The position numbers were made by a program, and so were the translations under genes. A stretch of DNA of 64,000 bases from Lonsdalea iberica (GTDB lineage: Bacteria; Pseudomonadota; Gammaproteobacteria; Enterobacterales; Enterobacteriaceae). The notes below the pieces were generated by a model. It saw only the letters and a list, made by a program, of their open reading frames with translations. It ran no database searches and was not told the DNA's origin. Positions 38,310 through 46,814 of this stretch are shown piece by piece. Within the stretch, counting starts at the first letter, position 1. Each line of letters opens with the position of its first letter. The stretch is from contig NZ_LUTP01000004.1 of NCBI RefSeq assembly GCF_002111585.1, positions 62,001 through 126,000 of the forward strand. The letters are read 5' to 3'.

Positions 38310-40468
38310 TGGCTGCCCTTAAACTCTGTTTTGAGCTGTCTGAACCAGGCTTTGCGAGTGGCTTTGCTGATGTCTTGAGAGCCGCAGCTGTTGTAGCCGC
38401 TGGGTGAGTAACAGTAGATCGCACGGTAGAGCGCGTAGCTTTTGTCTTCCGGCGGCGCCTGCGGGTTGGCGATAACCTCAATATAGCCGTCCAGCCGATT
38501 AAACTCCTGGCCCTGATATTGGGTTTTGGCGTCGGTCAGACCGTTCAGCATGTTGTTTTCCCCCCAGTCGAAACCCACGGTATTGCCGGTACGCAGGAAG
38601 AACTCGCCCAGGCAGTTAACGGCGCGCGCGTCCTGCGGGTTTTGGTTCAGACGTACCACCGTTTCCTGCAGGCTCGGGCACTGATAGCCTTCCTCGGTAT
38701 CGCGGCCGTCCCAGGAGAATGCCGTCAAATCTTCCTCGTCCCAACTCATGTTTTCGGAGCTTTTCAGAGGAGGAATGTCGGCGAGTTTTTCGCTGTCCTT
38801 CAGATACCCGGCGTAGTCCCGGTGCGTGATCTCCTTGGTAAGCAGCGTATCCAGCGCGATAGCGCGCTCGGCGGGCGTCTGCTGCGGACCGGTCTGTTGG
38901 CGCAGCAGATCGGCGTCGGCGCTGACCTTGAGAATGGCGGAACGAAAGCGCAAATTTTTGATGGGGCTGTTCGCAGCAAACACCTGCTCCGGATGACCGC
39001 TGTCGACCAGCGTCTGGGCCAGCGCCAGTTGGAGGAACTGCTGTTGGGTGTAAAGGGTGTGCATCGTCAGCAGATGACGCCAATGCGCTTCGGCATCCTG
39101 CCATCGCTGCAACTGCTCCAGCGCCAGTCCGAGCAGCACCTGACTGCTATAGGCGACCGTATCCGTCAGGTCTTGGCCGGTGGCGGCAGGAAGAATGCGA
39201 AGCACCGTTTCGTAATCCCGCTGGGAATAGAACTGGAAAGCACCTTGCAGATAGCGCAATTCAGCGTGCATGCCCGCGCGTTCGAACCCGGGTCGCTGCT
39301 GTTCAATTTCGGTTTGCGTCAACGCCGGTAAGTTCATCCAGCCGTCCGAACTTCTCAACCGTTTGAGGTCTTGCACCAGATTCAGCAACGGCACGCTGTC
39401 GGACGAGACGAAATCGCTGTTCTCCAGCAATTTGTCGTCGATTTCGTTGCTGATACCGAGTAGGGCGGGGACGTTATTGACCGATTCGAGCGCCTGACGA
39501 TAGAGGTTGGCCAGCGCGATGTGGTCTCCGTTCATCCAGTAGGCGCGGCGATAGAGCCCGCGGGCTGAATCGGCATAGGATCCCTGCGGATAATGCTTCA
39601 AATAGTCGCCGATACGTTCGACGGCGCGCTGTCCGGCCGCTTTGTCCGTTTTGCGGATATCGAACATGCCGTATTCATCCAGCGCATGCTGGGTTGCCTG
39701 GTTGATCGCGACGCGAATCAGCATATAGCGGACGGTTTCAGCGACCCAGGGCTGTCCGGCGGTCAGCAACGACTGAAAGTCGCTGTCGGCCTGCTCCAGC
39801 TCGCCGTTGTAGAAGGCTTGCGCGCTATTGAGGTAGTGGCGGAAATCGGCCGCATGGCCGCTGGCGAGTGTTGATTCTTTATCCAGTGCGGCGCGGGTGG
39901 CGGTGTAATCCCCGGAGACCAATGCGATGCGACCCTGCGCCAGTAGGATCCTTTGCGCCTCCGTCAGGTCGGCGTCACTGCTGAGAACGTCGAAAAAATC
40001 GCCCAACGTGCTGAGGCCGTTGGAGATCCCACGCCCTTCCATATCCTGTGGCGACAGGGTTTTGAGTTTTTCGATGATGGGCGCAGGCAGATGCAGTCGT
40101 TCCGCCTTGGGAAGCAATTCGGCATTTTCCACCTGTATGACTTGAGCATCCGCGATGTCAGAAGAGGGCGAGGGTGTTTCGTCAGGGGATTCCGTGGCGA
40201 CCAGACCCATCACGCGATAGGCCGTAAAGGGGTCGGTCCGCGACTGTCCCTGGTCGGGTTCTGGCTGCGGAATGGGGAGCGCAATCTTGTTGCGGCTGCT
40301 CTGCAACAGCATCAGATTGGTGCGGGTATCGTTATCCGGTAGCAGGTAAGGGAGTGCAGGCATACCGCAGTCGGCGTCGGTGAAACCGCATACGCCGTCG
40401 CCGGAGGCGTGAGCAGGAGAAATCAGTAATGTCGTAACCAAACCAGCCAGTAGGGCTAATCCTTTCAT
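38279..40468 (-). CDS. Large periplasmic helical-repeat protein of unknown function
   Basis: A 729-residue protein with a signal peptide (LVTTLLISPAHASGD). The mature N-terminus has a close Cys pair (GVCGFTDADCGMP), and the C-terminal third has more paired cysteines (GYQCPSLQ, AVNCLGEFF, IYCYSPSGYNSCG), consistent with disulfides. The centre is helical with TPR-like stretches, such as YLKHYPQGSYADSARGLYRR and LQRWQDAEAHWRHLL. I do not recognise a catalytic motif. It leads a two-gene unit with the overlapping DUF3142 gene and probably works with it in the envelope. It is not part of the cpx locus, which lies upstream on the same strand behind a gap of about 200 bases. Confidence 0.78.
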   Translation of the reverse strand: MKGLALLAGLVTTLLISPAHASGDGVCGFTDADCGMPALPYLLPDNDTRTNLMLLQSSRNKIALPIPQPEPDQGQSRTDPFTAYRVMGLVATESPDETPSPSSDIADAQVIQVENAELLPKAERLHLPAPIIEKLKTLSPQDMEGRGISNGLSTLGDFFDVLSSDADLTEAQRILLAQGRIALVSGDYTATRAALDKESTLASGHAADFRHYLNSAQAFYNGELEQADSDFQSLLTAGQPWVAETVRYMLIRVAINQATQHALDEYGMFDIRKTDKAAGQRAVERIGDYLKHYPQGSYADSARGLYRRAYWMNGDHIALANLYRQALESVNNVPALLGISNEIDDKLLENSDFVSSDSVPLLNLVQDLKRLRSSDGWMNLPALTQTEIEQQRPGFERAGMHAELRYLQGAFQFYSQRDYETVLRILPAATGQDLTDTVAYSSQVLLGLALEQLQRWQDAEAHWRHLLTMHTLYTQQQFLQLALAQTLVDSGHPEQVFAANSPIKNLRFRSAILKVSADADLLRQQTGPQQTPAERAIALDTLLTKEITHRDYAGYLKDSEKLADIPPLKSSENMSWDEEDLTAFSWDGRDTEEGYQCPSLQETVVRLNQNPQDARAVNCLGEFFLRTGNTVGFDWGENNMLNGLTDAKTQYQGQEFNRLDGYIEVIANPQAPPEDKSYALYRAIYCYSPSGYNSCGSQDISKATRKAWFRQLKTEFKGSQWAEQLKYYW

Positions 40469-40668
40469 GTCCTTTTCCTGTGGGTGAGGTGTCAGGCGAT
40501 TTCAGGAACGCTGCCCGGATGACGGCTGGCGCCGAAGGCGGCGTTGCAGGCCGCTGATTAGGCGACCTTATGATATTTACACTCTACCCGACGGCGGAAA
40601 AAACTCAATGCAAAGGGGAAGTCCGGGGCGGAAGAGCAGAGCGCTCTTCCGCTTTCTGCGAGGTGCGG

Positions 40669-42039
40669 TCAGCGGTGGTAAAGCGGTAACCAGATCGTCA
40701 ATTGCAGGCCGCCGAGAGGGCTGGCGTCCGCCTTGACCCAGCCGTGATGCTGCGAGATGGCCGTTTCGACGATCGCTAGTCCGAGGCCGGTTCCGCCGGA
40801 TTCGCGATCGCGTGCTTCATCGGTACGGTAGAAGGGACGGAAGATCTGTTCCCGGTCTTCCGGGCTGACGCCGGGGCCATCGTCGCCGACGAGAATAGTG
40901 ACGCCCTGACCGTCCACGGAAAAGGAGACCTCGATATGTGTCCTAGAGTAGCGTAGCGCGTTGCGGACCACGTTCTCCAGTGCGCTGTCGAGCGCTGACG
41001 GATTGCCGAACAGCGGCCATGGGCCGGGAGGCGACAGCACGTTCAGCGTTTTGCCCATTTGCTCCGCTTCAAAGCTGGCGTCGTCCAGCACATCGTTCCA
41101 CAGTTCGTCCGCTTTTAGCGGCTCACGATGTAGTTCGTTTTTGTGTTGATTACGCGATAGCACCAGCAAATCGCCGATCATGCTGTCCAGACGCTGAGTT
41201 TCGGTTTCAATGCGGGTCAGTTCGTTGCTCTCGCCCTGCCTACGGCGGAGCAGCGCGCTGGATAACTGCAGTCGGGTCAGCGGCGTGCGCAGTTCGTGAG
41301 AGATATCCGACAGCAAACGCTGTTGCACGGTCACCATGCGCTCCAACGCGCTCACCATCTGGTTGAAACTGGCGCCGGTAGCACGAAACTCGTGTGGGCC
41401 GGACTCCAGTTCGGGATGCTGACGCAGGTTGCCTCGAGCGACTTCGTCAGCCGCGATTTTCAACTTGCGGGCCGGTTTCGCCAAGCTCCAGGCCAGCCAC
41501 AGCAGCAGCGGGCTACTGATGAGCATGGTGACGATGAGCAACAGTAACGGGCGGTCGAACAGCAGATTGATGAAGTCGGACTGTGGGCTACTGGCGGGCC
41601 GGATCAGGTACAGCAGGTAGTTGTCTTCACTATCCCTGACGGAGAACGGGCCTAGCAGCTCGACGCGCCCGTATTTCTTCTTCTGAGGGAAGTCGGCGTT
41701 ATCGGACTGGCCGATAAAGTTGCGGACTATCTGCATTTCCTGGCGCTGTGAGCCAATGACGCGTCCTTCGGTGGTCACCAGCAGCAGGCGTTGGCCGGGC
41801 GGCGCCCATTTTTCGATGGCGTGAAACAGCCGACGCCACCACAGCAGGTCGTTCGCCGGGTCGTTGGCCAGTTCCGCTTCAATGTGTTGTTCTAGCATTA
41901 GCCCCTGGCGCTGCTCGTTTTCGAGCAGCGGGGTCAGTTGGCGGGAGTCCAGCTTGGGCAGCATCAGTACCAGCATCAGCACCAGGACCAGCGTCAGCCA
42001 GAATATGGCGAAAATACGGGCAGTCAGGCTGTTGATCAT
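40669..42039 (-). CDS. cpxA: Envelope-stress sensor kinase CpxA
   Basis: A 456-residue sensor histidine kinase/phosphatase. TM1 is near residues 9-29, a periplasmic sensor of about 130 residues follows, and TM2 is near 165-185. Then come HAMP, the H-box SDISHELRTPLTRLQL with the phosphorylated His near 248, the N-box NVVRNALRYS, and the G-boxes DDGPGVSPEDR and GGTGLGLAIVE. I chose the ATG at 42039 (MINSLTARIFAIFWL) because it matches E. coli CpxA and overlaps the cpxR stop in ATGA; the open frame runs on to 42087 within cpxR. Confidence 0.97.
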   Translation of the reverse strand: MINSLTARIFAIFWLTLVLVLMLVLMLPKLDSRQLTPLLENEQRQGLMLEQHIEAELANDPANDLLWWRRLFHAIEKWAPPGQRLLLVTTEGRVIGSQRQEMQIVRNFIGQSDNADFPQKKKYGRVELLGPFSVRDSEDNYLLYLIRPASSPQSDFINLLFDRPLLLLIVTMLISSPLLLWLAWSLAKPARKLKIAADEVARGNLRQHPELESGPHEFRATGASFNQMVSALERMVTVQQRLLSDISHELRTPLTRLQLSSALLRRRQGESNELTRIETETQRLDSMIGDLLVLSRNQHKNELHREPLKADELWNDVLDDASFEAEQMGKTLNVLSPPGPWPLFGNPSALDSALENVVRNALRYSRTHIEVSFSVDGQGVTILVGDDGPGVSPEDREQIFRPFYRTDEARDRESGGTGLGLAIVETAISQHHGWVKADASPLGGLQLTIWLPLYHR

Positions 42040-42734
42040 GCCGTGGATACCATCAGATAGCCCCGTCCGCGCAGGGTTTTGAACCACGGTAGGCCGTCTT
42101 TGCGGTCAGGTAATTTACGCCGCAGATTGGAGATGTGCATGTCGATGGCGCGGTCAAAGGGCGTGAGCCGTTTACCGAGCACTTCCTGACTCAGGTGTTC
42201 GCGGGAGACGACTTGACCCAGGCGCTGAGCCAGCAGATACAGCAAGGTAAACTCGGTACCGGTCAAATCCAGCACGGTGTCGTCGAAGCTGGCTTCCTGA
42301 CGGCCGGGATTCAGACGCAGCGCGTCCACTTCCAGCGTCGGCGCCGTCGTTTCGCCCACCTGTTGCTGATCCGTCCAGTTGGAGCGACGTAGAATCGCGC
42401 GGATTCGCGCTACCAGCTCCCGGTCGTTAAACGGTTTCGGCAGATAATCATCGGCGCCCAGTTCCAGACCCAGCACGCGGTCCAGCTCGCTGCCGCGCGC
42501 GGTCAGCATAATGACGGGCGTCTGATGGCGTTGACGCAGTTCCTTCAAGGTATCAAGGCCGTTTTTCTTCGGCATCATGACATCCAACAGCAGCAGATCT
42601 ATTGAATCGTCCAGCGCGCTCATGGCTTGTTCGCCGTCATAGGCCACCACCACGTTGAACCCTTCCATCTCGAGCAGTTCCTTTAACAAGGAAGTCAGCT
42701 CTTTATCATCGTCAACCAATAGGATTTTATTCAT
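42036..42734 (-). CDS. cpxR: Envelope-stress response regulator CpxR
   Basis: A 232-residue OmpR-family regulator. The receiver domain has the acidic pocket DDD at 8-10 and the phosphorylated Asp51 in LLLLDVMMPKK. The winged-helix domain occupies about residues 130-230 and ends LKTLRGRGYLMVSTA. It controls envelope protein folding factors and represses motility and other targets. It is transcribed divergently from cpxP over a shared region with a CpxR box, so autoregulation is expected. Confidence 0.98.
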   Translation of the reverse strand: MNKILLVDDDKELTSLLKELLEMEGFNVVVAYDGEQAMSALDDSIDLLLLDVMMPKKNGLDTLKELRQRHQTPVIMLTARGSELDRVLGLELGADDYLPKPFNDRELVARIRAILRRSNWTDQQQVGETTAPTLEVDALRLNPGRQEASFDDTVLDLTGTEFTLLYLLAQRLGQVVSREHLSQEVLGKRLTPFDRAIDMHISNLRRKLPDRKDGLPWFKTLRGRGYLMVSTA

Positions 42735-42788
42735 GAGTTACCTACCTCCTCGGGCAAAATACGCCATAGATTGCCGCTATTCCATGAC

Positions 42789-42803
42789 TTTACGTAGTTT
42801 TAC
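42789..42803 (-). promoter_or_regulatory. CpxR box between cpxR and cpxP
   Basis: On the minus strand the sequence reads GTAAA-ACTAC-GTAAA, a perfect match to the CpxR consensus GTAAA-N5-GTAAA. It lies 54 bases upstream of cpxR and about 84 upstream of cpxP, in place to control both genes. Confidence 0.88.
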
Positions 42804-42886
42804 ACCGTCTGACGCATGTTTGCAGCGGGGTGTTTAGACTGAGCCCATCAATTCGCTGAGCGGTACAACTTACTGAGGAGTTATTG

Positions 42887-43384
42887 ATGCGGCGCACCAC
42901 CTTGTTGTCTCTCGCTTCACTGCTGTTGCTGGGATCCGGCATCGCTACGGCAGCCGACGCCGGGGGGCTCGGGATGGAGGAATTGACGCAGAATGACTCC
43001 GCCACGAAACGCATTCCTAGTCAGCAAAGGATGTTCGATGGTGTGAAGTTGACGGAACAGCAACGCCAACAGATGCGTGATCTGATGCAGGAAGTGCGGC
43101 ACGACATGCCTCCTTATTCCGCGCAAGATGTTGAAACGATGTACCAGTTGGTTATAGCTGAAAAATTCGATGAGGCGGCAGTACGGGCGCAAATCAACAA
43201 AATGACGCGGGAGCAGATTGCACGTCAGGTGGAAATGGCCCGGGTGCGTAATCAGATGTACAGCCTGCTGACGCCGGAACAGAAAGAAGTGCTGCGTCAC
43301 AAGCATGAGCAGCATATGGAAGTGATTCGCGAGCAGATATCGGTCGCGAATCAGCAGGAAAAGTATTTCAGCGTGCCTCGGTGA
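42887..43384 (+). CDS. cpxP: Periplasmic Cpx inhibitor/chaperone CpxP
   Basis: A 165-residue periplasmic protein that damps CpxA signalling and delivers misfolded pilins to DegP. The signal peptide ends near GIATAADAG. Two LTxxQ motifs are visible ([12 protein letters not shown] and [12 protein letters not shown]), the hallmark of the Spy/CpxP family. ATG 42887 follows GAGGAG; the TTG at 42884 is less likely. The mRNA 3' end appears to encode the CpxQ small RNA. Confidence 0.96.
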   Translation: MRRTTLLSLASLLLLGSGIATAADAGGLGMEELTQNDSATKRIPSQQRMFDGVKLTEQQRQQMRDLMQEVRHDMPPYSAQDVETMYQLVIAEKFDEAAVRAQINKMTREQIARQVEMARVRNQMYSLLTPEQKEVLRHKHEQHMEVIREQISVANQQEKYFSVPR

Positions 43385-43484
43385 ACCGGTTGGTGATGCG
43401 TAGGTAACGTAAAGTCGGAATTCCTGAGCAGTACCGTGAGTAGTCGCTAGATAGTCAAACGTTGTGTGTAGAAGATAAACCCTG

Positions 43485-43545
43485 TTTTCCTTGCCATAGA
43501 CACCATCCCTGTCTATTTGCCCTCCTTGATGGAGGGCTTTTTTTT
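43485..43545 (+). ncRNA. cpxQ: CpxQ small RNA from the cpxP 3' UTR
   Basis: The stretch TTTTCCTTGCCATAGACACC, and the following bases CATCCCTGTCT, match the E. coli/Salmonella CpxQ sRNA as I recall it. That RNA is released from cpxP mRNA by RNase E and works with Hfq to repress inner-membrane protein mRNAs such as nhaB and cfa. A terminator hairpin completes it: GCCCTCC (43519-43525), TTGAT, GGAGGGC (43531-43537), then eight T. The seed block is conserved while the terminator stem has diverged. It begins about 100 bases after the cpxP stop. Confidence 0.88.
43519..43545 (+). terminator. cpxP/CpxQ terminator
   Basis: A seven-base perfect stem with a five-base loop, followed directly by eight T residues. 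Confidence 0.92.
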
Positions 43546-43877
43546 ATGCTTAACCCATAAAATAACCTTAAAACAGTGGACTAGGGTGGACACTGGTCAC
43601 AGAGCGTTTTCGCGATATCCACTCATGGCAGAGTGAGCGCCTCTCGCATGATTTCTCTTCTGAGATTCAAGATGTGTTACCAATCATATCAGTTCGGCTC
43701 TGTGGCGAGTTAAGCCGATGGTGATGGTATTTCGAAAGGCATTCTGCCTGTGGAGAAAGTCCATAAAATGTGGACCTAGGGATTGATGCTAACGCTAATG
43801 AAAATTTTAGGTAAAGGTTTGCCTTTGGCCTGCCGATAAGTTGTTCGGAATTAAAACAAGTTAATTATGGAGTGATT
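43546..43877. other. Non-coding stretch at the left edge of the accessory region
   Basis: About 330 bases between the CpxQ terminator and the TM2 gene. No open frame, tRNA, transposase remnant or terminal repeat was recognisable. It contains repeated TGGAC words (near 43579, 43586 and 43772) but no clear array. A weak promoter for the TM2 gene must lie here. GGAG at 43869-43872 is its ribosome site. Confidence 0.4.
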
Positions 43878-44180
43878 ATGTCTGGGATGGTTTTTTGCCG
43901 TGGTTGCGGTAAGGAAATTCACGTATCTGCTAATGCCTGTCCGCACTGTGGTGCAACACAGTCTTCGCAGCCTCAGGGAACTAAAAGCCGCATGGCGGCA
44001 GCGCTGTTCGCGTTCTTCCTTGGCGGTTTTGGCGCTCACAAGTTTTATTTAGGGAAAATCGGTCAGGGATTGCTTTATCTGATCTTCTGCTGGACATTCA
44101 TCCCCTCATTAATTGCTTTTGTTGAGTTCGTTCTGTATCTCTGCGAGTCAGATGAAGAATTTGCCAGAAAGTATGGATGA
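43878..44180 (+). CDS. Zinc-ribbon TM2-domain membrane protein
   Basis: A 100-residue protein. The N-terminus has two CxxC pairs (FCRGCGKE and ACPHCGAT) typical of a small zinc ribbon. A TM2 domain follows, with helices joined by GGFGAHKFYLGKIGQG, the conserved TM2 turn, and a short acidic tail. TM2 proteins are widespread and their role is unclear. ATG 43878 with GGAG five bases before it is preferred over GTG 43872. It has its own terminator. Confidence 0.85.
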   Translation: MSGMVFCRGCGKEIHVSANACPHCGATQSSQPQGTKSRMAAALFAFFLGGFGAHKFYLGKIGQGLLYLIFCWTFIPSLIAFVEFVLYLCESDEEFARKYG

Positions 44181-44201
44181 CCCATCCATGTAGTAATATG
44201 A

Positions 44202-44229
44202 AAACCCGCGCTTTGACGCGGGTTTTTTT
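44202..44229 (+). terminator. Terminator of the TM2 gene
   Basis: AAACCCGCG (44202-44210), loop CTTTGA, CGCGGGTTT, then four more T residues. A classic intrinsic terminator 21 bases after the stop. Confidence 0.92.
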
Positions 44230-44401
44230 GTGCAGTGATCAAGATGAAATTATAACTAATAACAGAGTATGGCTAATCAACGGGGAGTTGTTCAATCAGT
44301 GTCTTCAGAATAATTGCTGAGGCCAATGATAGCTGAAAATTACTCAGCGCATTAAAGTATAGCCTATTGATTAATAAGATGTAGTTTTGAAGTCAGCGCA
44401 A

Positions 44402-44644
44402 CTATCTAATCTTTTTAAATATAATCAAAATCAGGATCATGCACACAGGGAAGCCTATTATTGCAGCCCAATATACTACGTTTGTAGCCTCCAGCACCGC
44501 ATCTAGGCTAGCTCTATGGTATTCAATAGATATAGTTTTATCAGCAAACAGCATACTTTCCTTCTCATGAATATGTCCAAAAGAAAGAGAAGCAATAGCT
44601 ATCAGTAAATAATAAAAAAAGAGACAATAACTATACTGAACCAC
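44402..44644 (-). CDS. Small two-helix membrane protein, candidate immunity protein
   Basis: An 80-residue protein with two hydrophobic helices (residues about 6-22 and 57-76) flanking a loop of about 35 residues. The second ends in a basic tail (IIFKKIR), which would leave the loop in the periplasm. The start is a GTG at 44644, only 18 bases after the stop of the toxin-like gene and in the same frame; the ribosome site is weak. Composition is AT-rich (about one third G+C in a 60-base sample), like the gene before it. A small membrane protein directly downstream of a peptidase-like effector is the usual layout of an effector/immunity pair. No family is recognised. Confidence 0.5.
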   Translation of the reverse strand: MVQYSYCLFFYYLLIAIASLSFGHIHEKESMLFADKTISIEYHRASLDAVLEATNVVYWAAIIGFPVCMILILIIFKKIR

Positions 44645-44662
44645 CGAATTGCCGTCTTGCTC

Positions 44663-45597
44663 TTACTTGTTAACATCGTGCATTCCATCAAGTAACCCAC
44701 CGATAGTACCCCCAGAATAAGGCGAAACCTTACCAATACCAGAGGCAACCTCTGAAGCTCCCCTATTCACAACCATATTAACGGTTATTTCGCTCGTTGG
44801 AGTGTAGTTAGCGATGTTCGGGTATTGTTTTTTAAACTCACTTGTCACATCAACAACGAGCATGGAGAACTCTGTACCTTTCTGTTCTAAATATCTTTGC
44901 AGTGATAATGGCACGGCAAAATCTTCTTCATAATCAATCCGAATTTGATAACTAAGGGTGTAACTGTCCTCAAAAACTTGTGACCCCGCAATTTTCACCC
45001 CTTTTGTTGTATGAGTTGTACAGTTAACTCCCGTAACATCATATTGATCGATTGTGTGGCCGTTTCTTCTAGTGCTGTCCCCCATAAACTGAGACTCTTT
45101 TACTTTGCTTCCCGAGCGCCACAGATTTTCAAAGTACATTTTTGCAATTTTCGGATCGGCATCTGTAATGAGAAATGCTTTCGCCTCCATTTTGTACGGT
45201 TCTTCTCTGTAATATCCCCTCGCATCTTCAAACTGTAAAAATTTAAGATGCCATCACCCATAACCCCGGCAATCCCAGATCTTCTACCAAAGCGACCATA
45301 GGTAAAGACAGTTGCATTATTCCCCTCATGAATGGAAATAAATGCGTGACCGCTCCCCTTAATTTCTGTCCAGATAAAGACACCGTTCTCTAATGGGTTA
45401 TTTTCTTTTTTGCACTGTTGTATCTGATCGACCCATTTTCCTTTTGCGGGGGTGAGGTAAATGGGGTCATCTTTGAAGTACGTTACGGGTTCTGGCTTAA
45501 TATTTTCCCGGGGATTCTGCCATAGGCCTAACCCGCGGCCATATTGCATAAATTTATTGTGCTCCACTAAATCCGCTCCATGTGGTTTTTGCGTCAA
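44663..45597 (-). pseudogene. Frameshifted toxin-like gene with permuted papain-type signature
   Basis: Two overlapping frames (45100-45597 and 44663-45190) join into one protein of about 310 residues if one base is restored at the four-C run 45216-45219. At the junction LKMRG would run directly into YYREEPYKMEAKAF. The joined protein has SGHAFISIHEGN followed by TYGRFGRRSG, and about 85 residues later DVTGVNCTTHTTKG. His first and Cys later is the order of permuted NlpC/P60 (papain-like) hydrolases; I also associate this TYGRFG...NCTT pattern with uncharacterised toxin/effector proteins. The C-terminus is glycine-rich. The start is uncertain: TTG 45597, GTG 45567 (GGAG eight bases upstream) or ATG 45549. 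The gene is AT-rich and probably acquired. No secretion genes are nearby. Confidence 0.62.
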
Positions 45598-45984
45598 TAA
45601 ATATGTTATTAATTAATGGTTTACCATAACGCTTGTTACGCACAACGCTTCAGCCGCCCCCCAAAATTTTTCCATGCACTGGAATCGCTTTGTCGCATAG
45701 TTATGCATCCGAATTCCCGGCAAATGTTTTACTACACGAACATTCGCTGTGGCGCTGCGGGGTTTTTTTCCCTCTTTCCTCCCTCCCTTTTCTAAACAGT
45801 GCCTTAATCACAGACCATGTTTACGGCGTTTCGCGCGAAATTACGGCTATGGTTCATGACGTTTTGTCTGGCGCTATACCGTGCATGGTTTAGCGCAGTT
45901 TTGTCTGAGCGCTGAAGCTATTCCGACGGACAGAGCGGTCGGCGGCAAGGACGCATCGTTAAAAAGCATCAACGGAGAGTTAAG
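45598..45984. other. Intergenic stretch between the toxin-like gene and the CPBP gene
   Basis: About 390 bases without a supported gene. Composition changes from AT-rich (45600-45800) to typical genomic further right, which may mark the edge of the acquired segment. A near-palindrome GCGCTATACC...GGTTTAGCGC lies near 45871-45896. The ribosome site CGGAGAG precedes the CPBP start. Confidence 0.4.
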
Positions 45985-46800
45985 ATGGAGTATTTGTTGG
46001 GCTTGGCGCTTGTCGCGTTGGCAGTACATCACACCGTCGCTGGGGTGTTGCTGGCATTCACGTTAATTTGTGCCTGGCTGCAGGGCGTTATTACACTGCC
46101 TGCCGTGGGAACGCTCTGCGTGGCGATGTTGATAGGATATTGGCTGCATCATTATCGGGACAGAAAGTGGATTGCGGTCGGCGGCGAAGGGCTGTTAGTT
46201 CTGCTCTGTGTACTGCTGTTTTTGCATCTGGTGCCCGGTTTTCACAACCCCAAAGTGCTTGAGCGTGTTGTGGCGGGTCAGCACAGTGCCCCTTTTTCGC
46301 TCTATTACAATCTTGATAAGGCTATTGCGCCGTTCCTGTTGTGGATAGCGATCCCAGATCTGTTTTACAAGGCGACGCCTGTCTCAAGGCCGCGTTGGCA
46401 GTGGGGGCTACTGATGCTGACGGTGCCGGCCCTGCTGCTGCTGGCCGTCACCCTCGGTGGTTTACGATTCGAGTTGCACTGGCCTGTATGGCTGGGCCAG
46501 TTTGTATTGGCGAATCTCTTATTCGTTTCTCTGGCGGAAGAAGCACTGTTTCGCGGCTATTTGCAAAGACGCCTGACGCAGTTTGCAGGTCCTGTCCCAG
46601 CCTTGATCGTGACCGCAACATTATTCGGTCTGGCGCACTTTCAGGCAGGGCCGCTGATGATGATTTTTGCCGGGCTGGCCGGACTTATTTACGGCGCTGC
46701 CTGGTGGTGGAGTGGTCGGCTGTGGGTATCGACGGCATTTCATTTCGCGTTGAACCTCATCCATCTGCTGTGCTTTACCTATCCCTTTTTGGCGCGCTGA
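45985..46800 (+). CDS. CPBP family intramembrane glutamic endopeptidase
   Basis: A 271-residue polytopic membrane protein of the CPBP/Abi family (type II CAAX prenyl protease-like). The three catalytic motifs are intact: EEALFRGYLQRR (EExxxR), FGLAHF (FxxxH), and AFHFALNL (HxxxN). About seven or eight helices are visible. In bacteria such proteins include bacteriocin self-immunity factors and regulated intramembrane proteases; the substrate is unknown here. It converges with the Nudix gene, 14 bases away. Confidence 0.88.
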   Translation: MEYLLGLALVALAVHHTVAGVLLAFTLICAWLQGVITLPAVGTLCVAMLIGYWLHHYRDRKWIAVGGEGLLVLLCVLLFLHLVPGFHNPKVLERVVAGQHSAPFSLYYNLDKAIAPFLLWIAIPDLFYKATPVSRPRWQWGLLMLTVPALLLLAVTLGGLRFELHWPVWLGQFVLANLLFVSLAEEALFRGYLQRRLTQFAGPVPALIVTATLFGLAHFQAGPLMMIFAGLAGLIYGAAWWWSGRLWVSTAFHFALNLIHLLCFTYPFLAR

Positions 46801-46814
46801 CGCCCTTGGGCGTC

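Noticed and set aside
43560-43870. Possible insertion-sequence remnant at the left edge of the accessory region
   Set aside because: TGGAC words repeat, but no terminal inverted repeats, target duplication or transposase-like peptide could be seen in any frame.
45633-45893. 86-codon plus-strand frame upstream of the CPBP gene
   Set aside because: No ribosome site, no family resemblance, and it covers a composition boundary; treated as non-coding.
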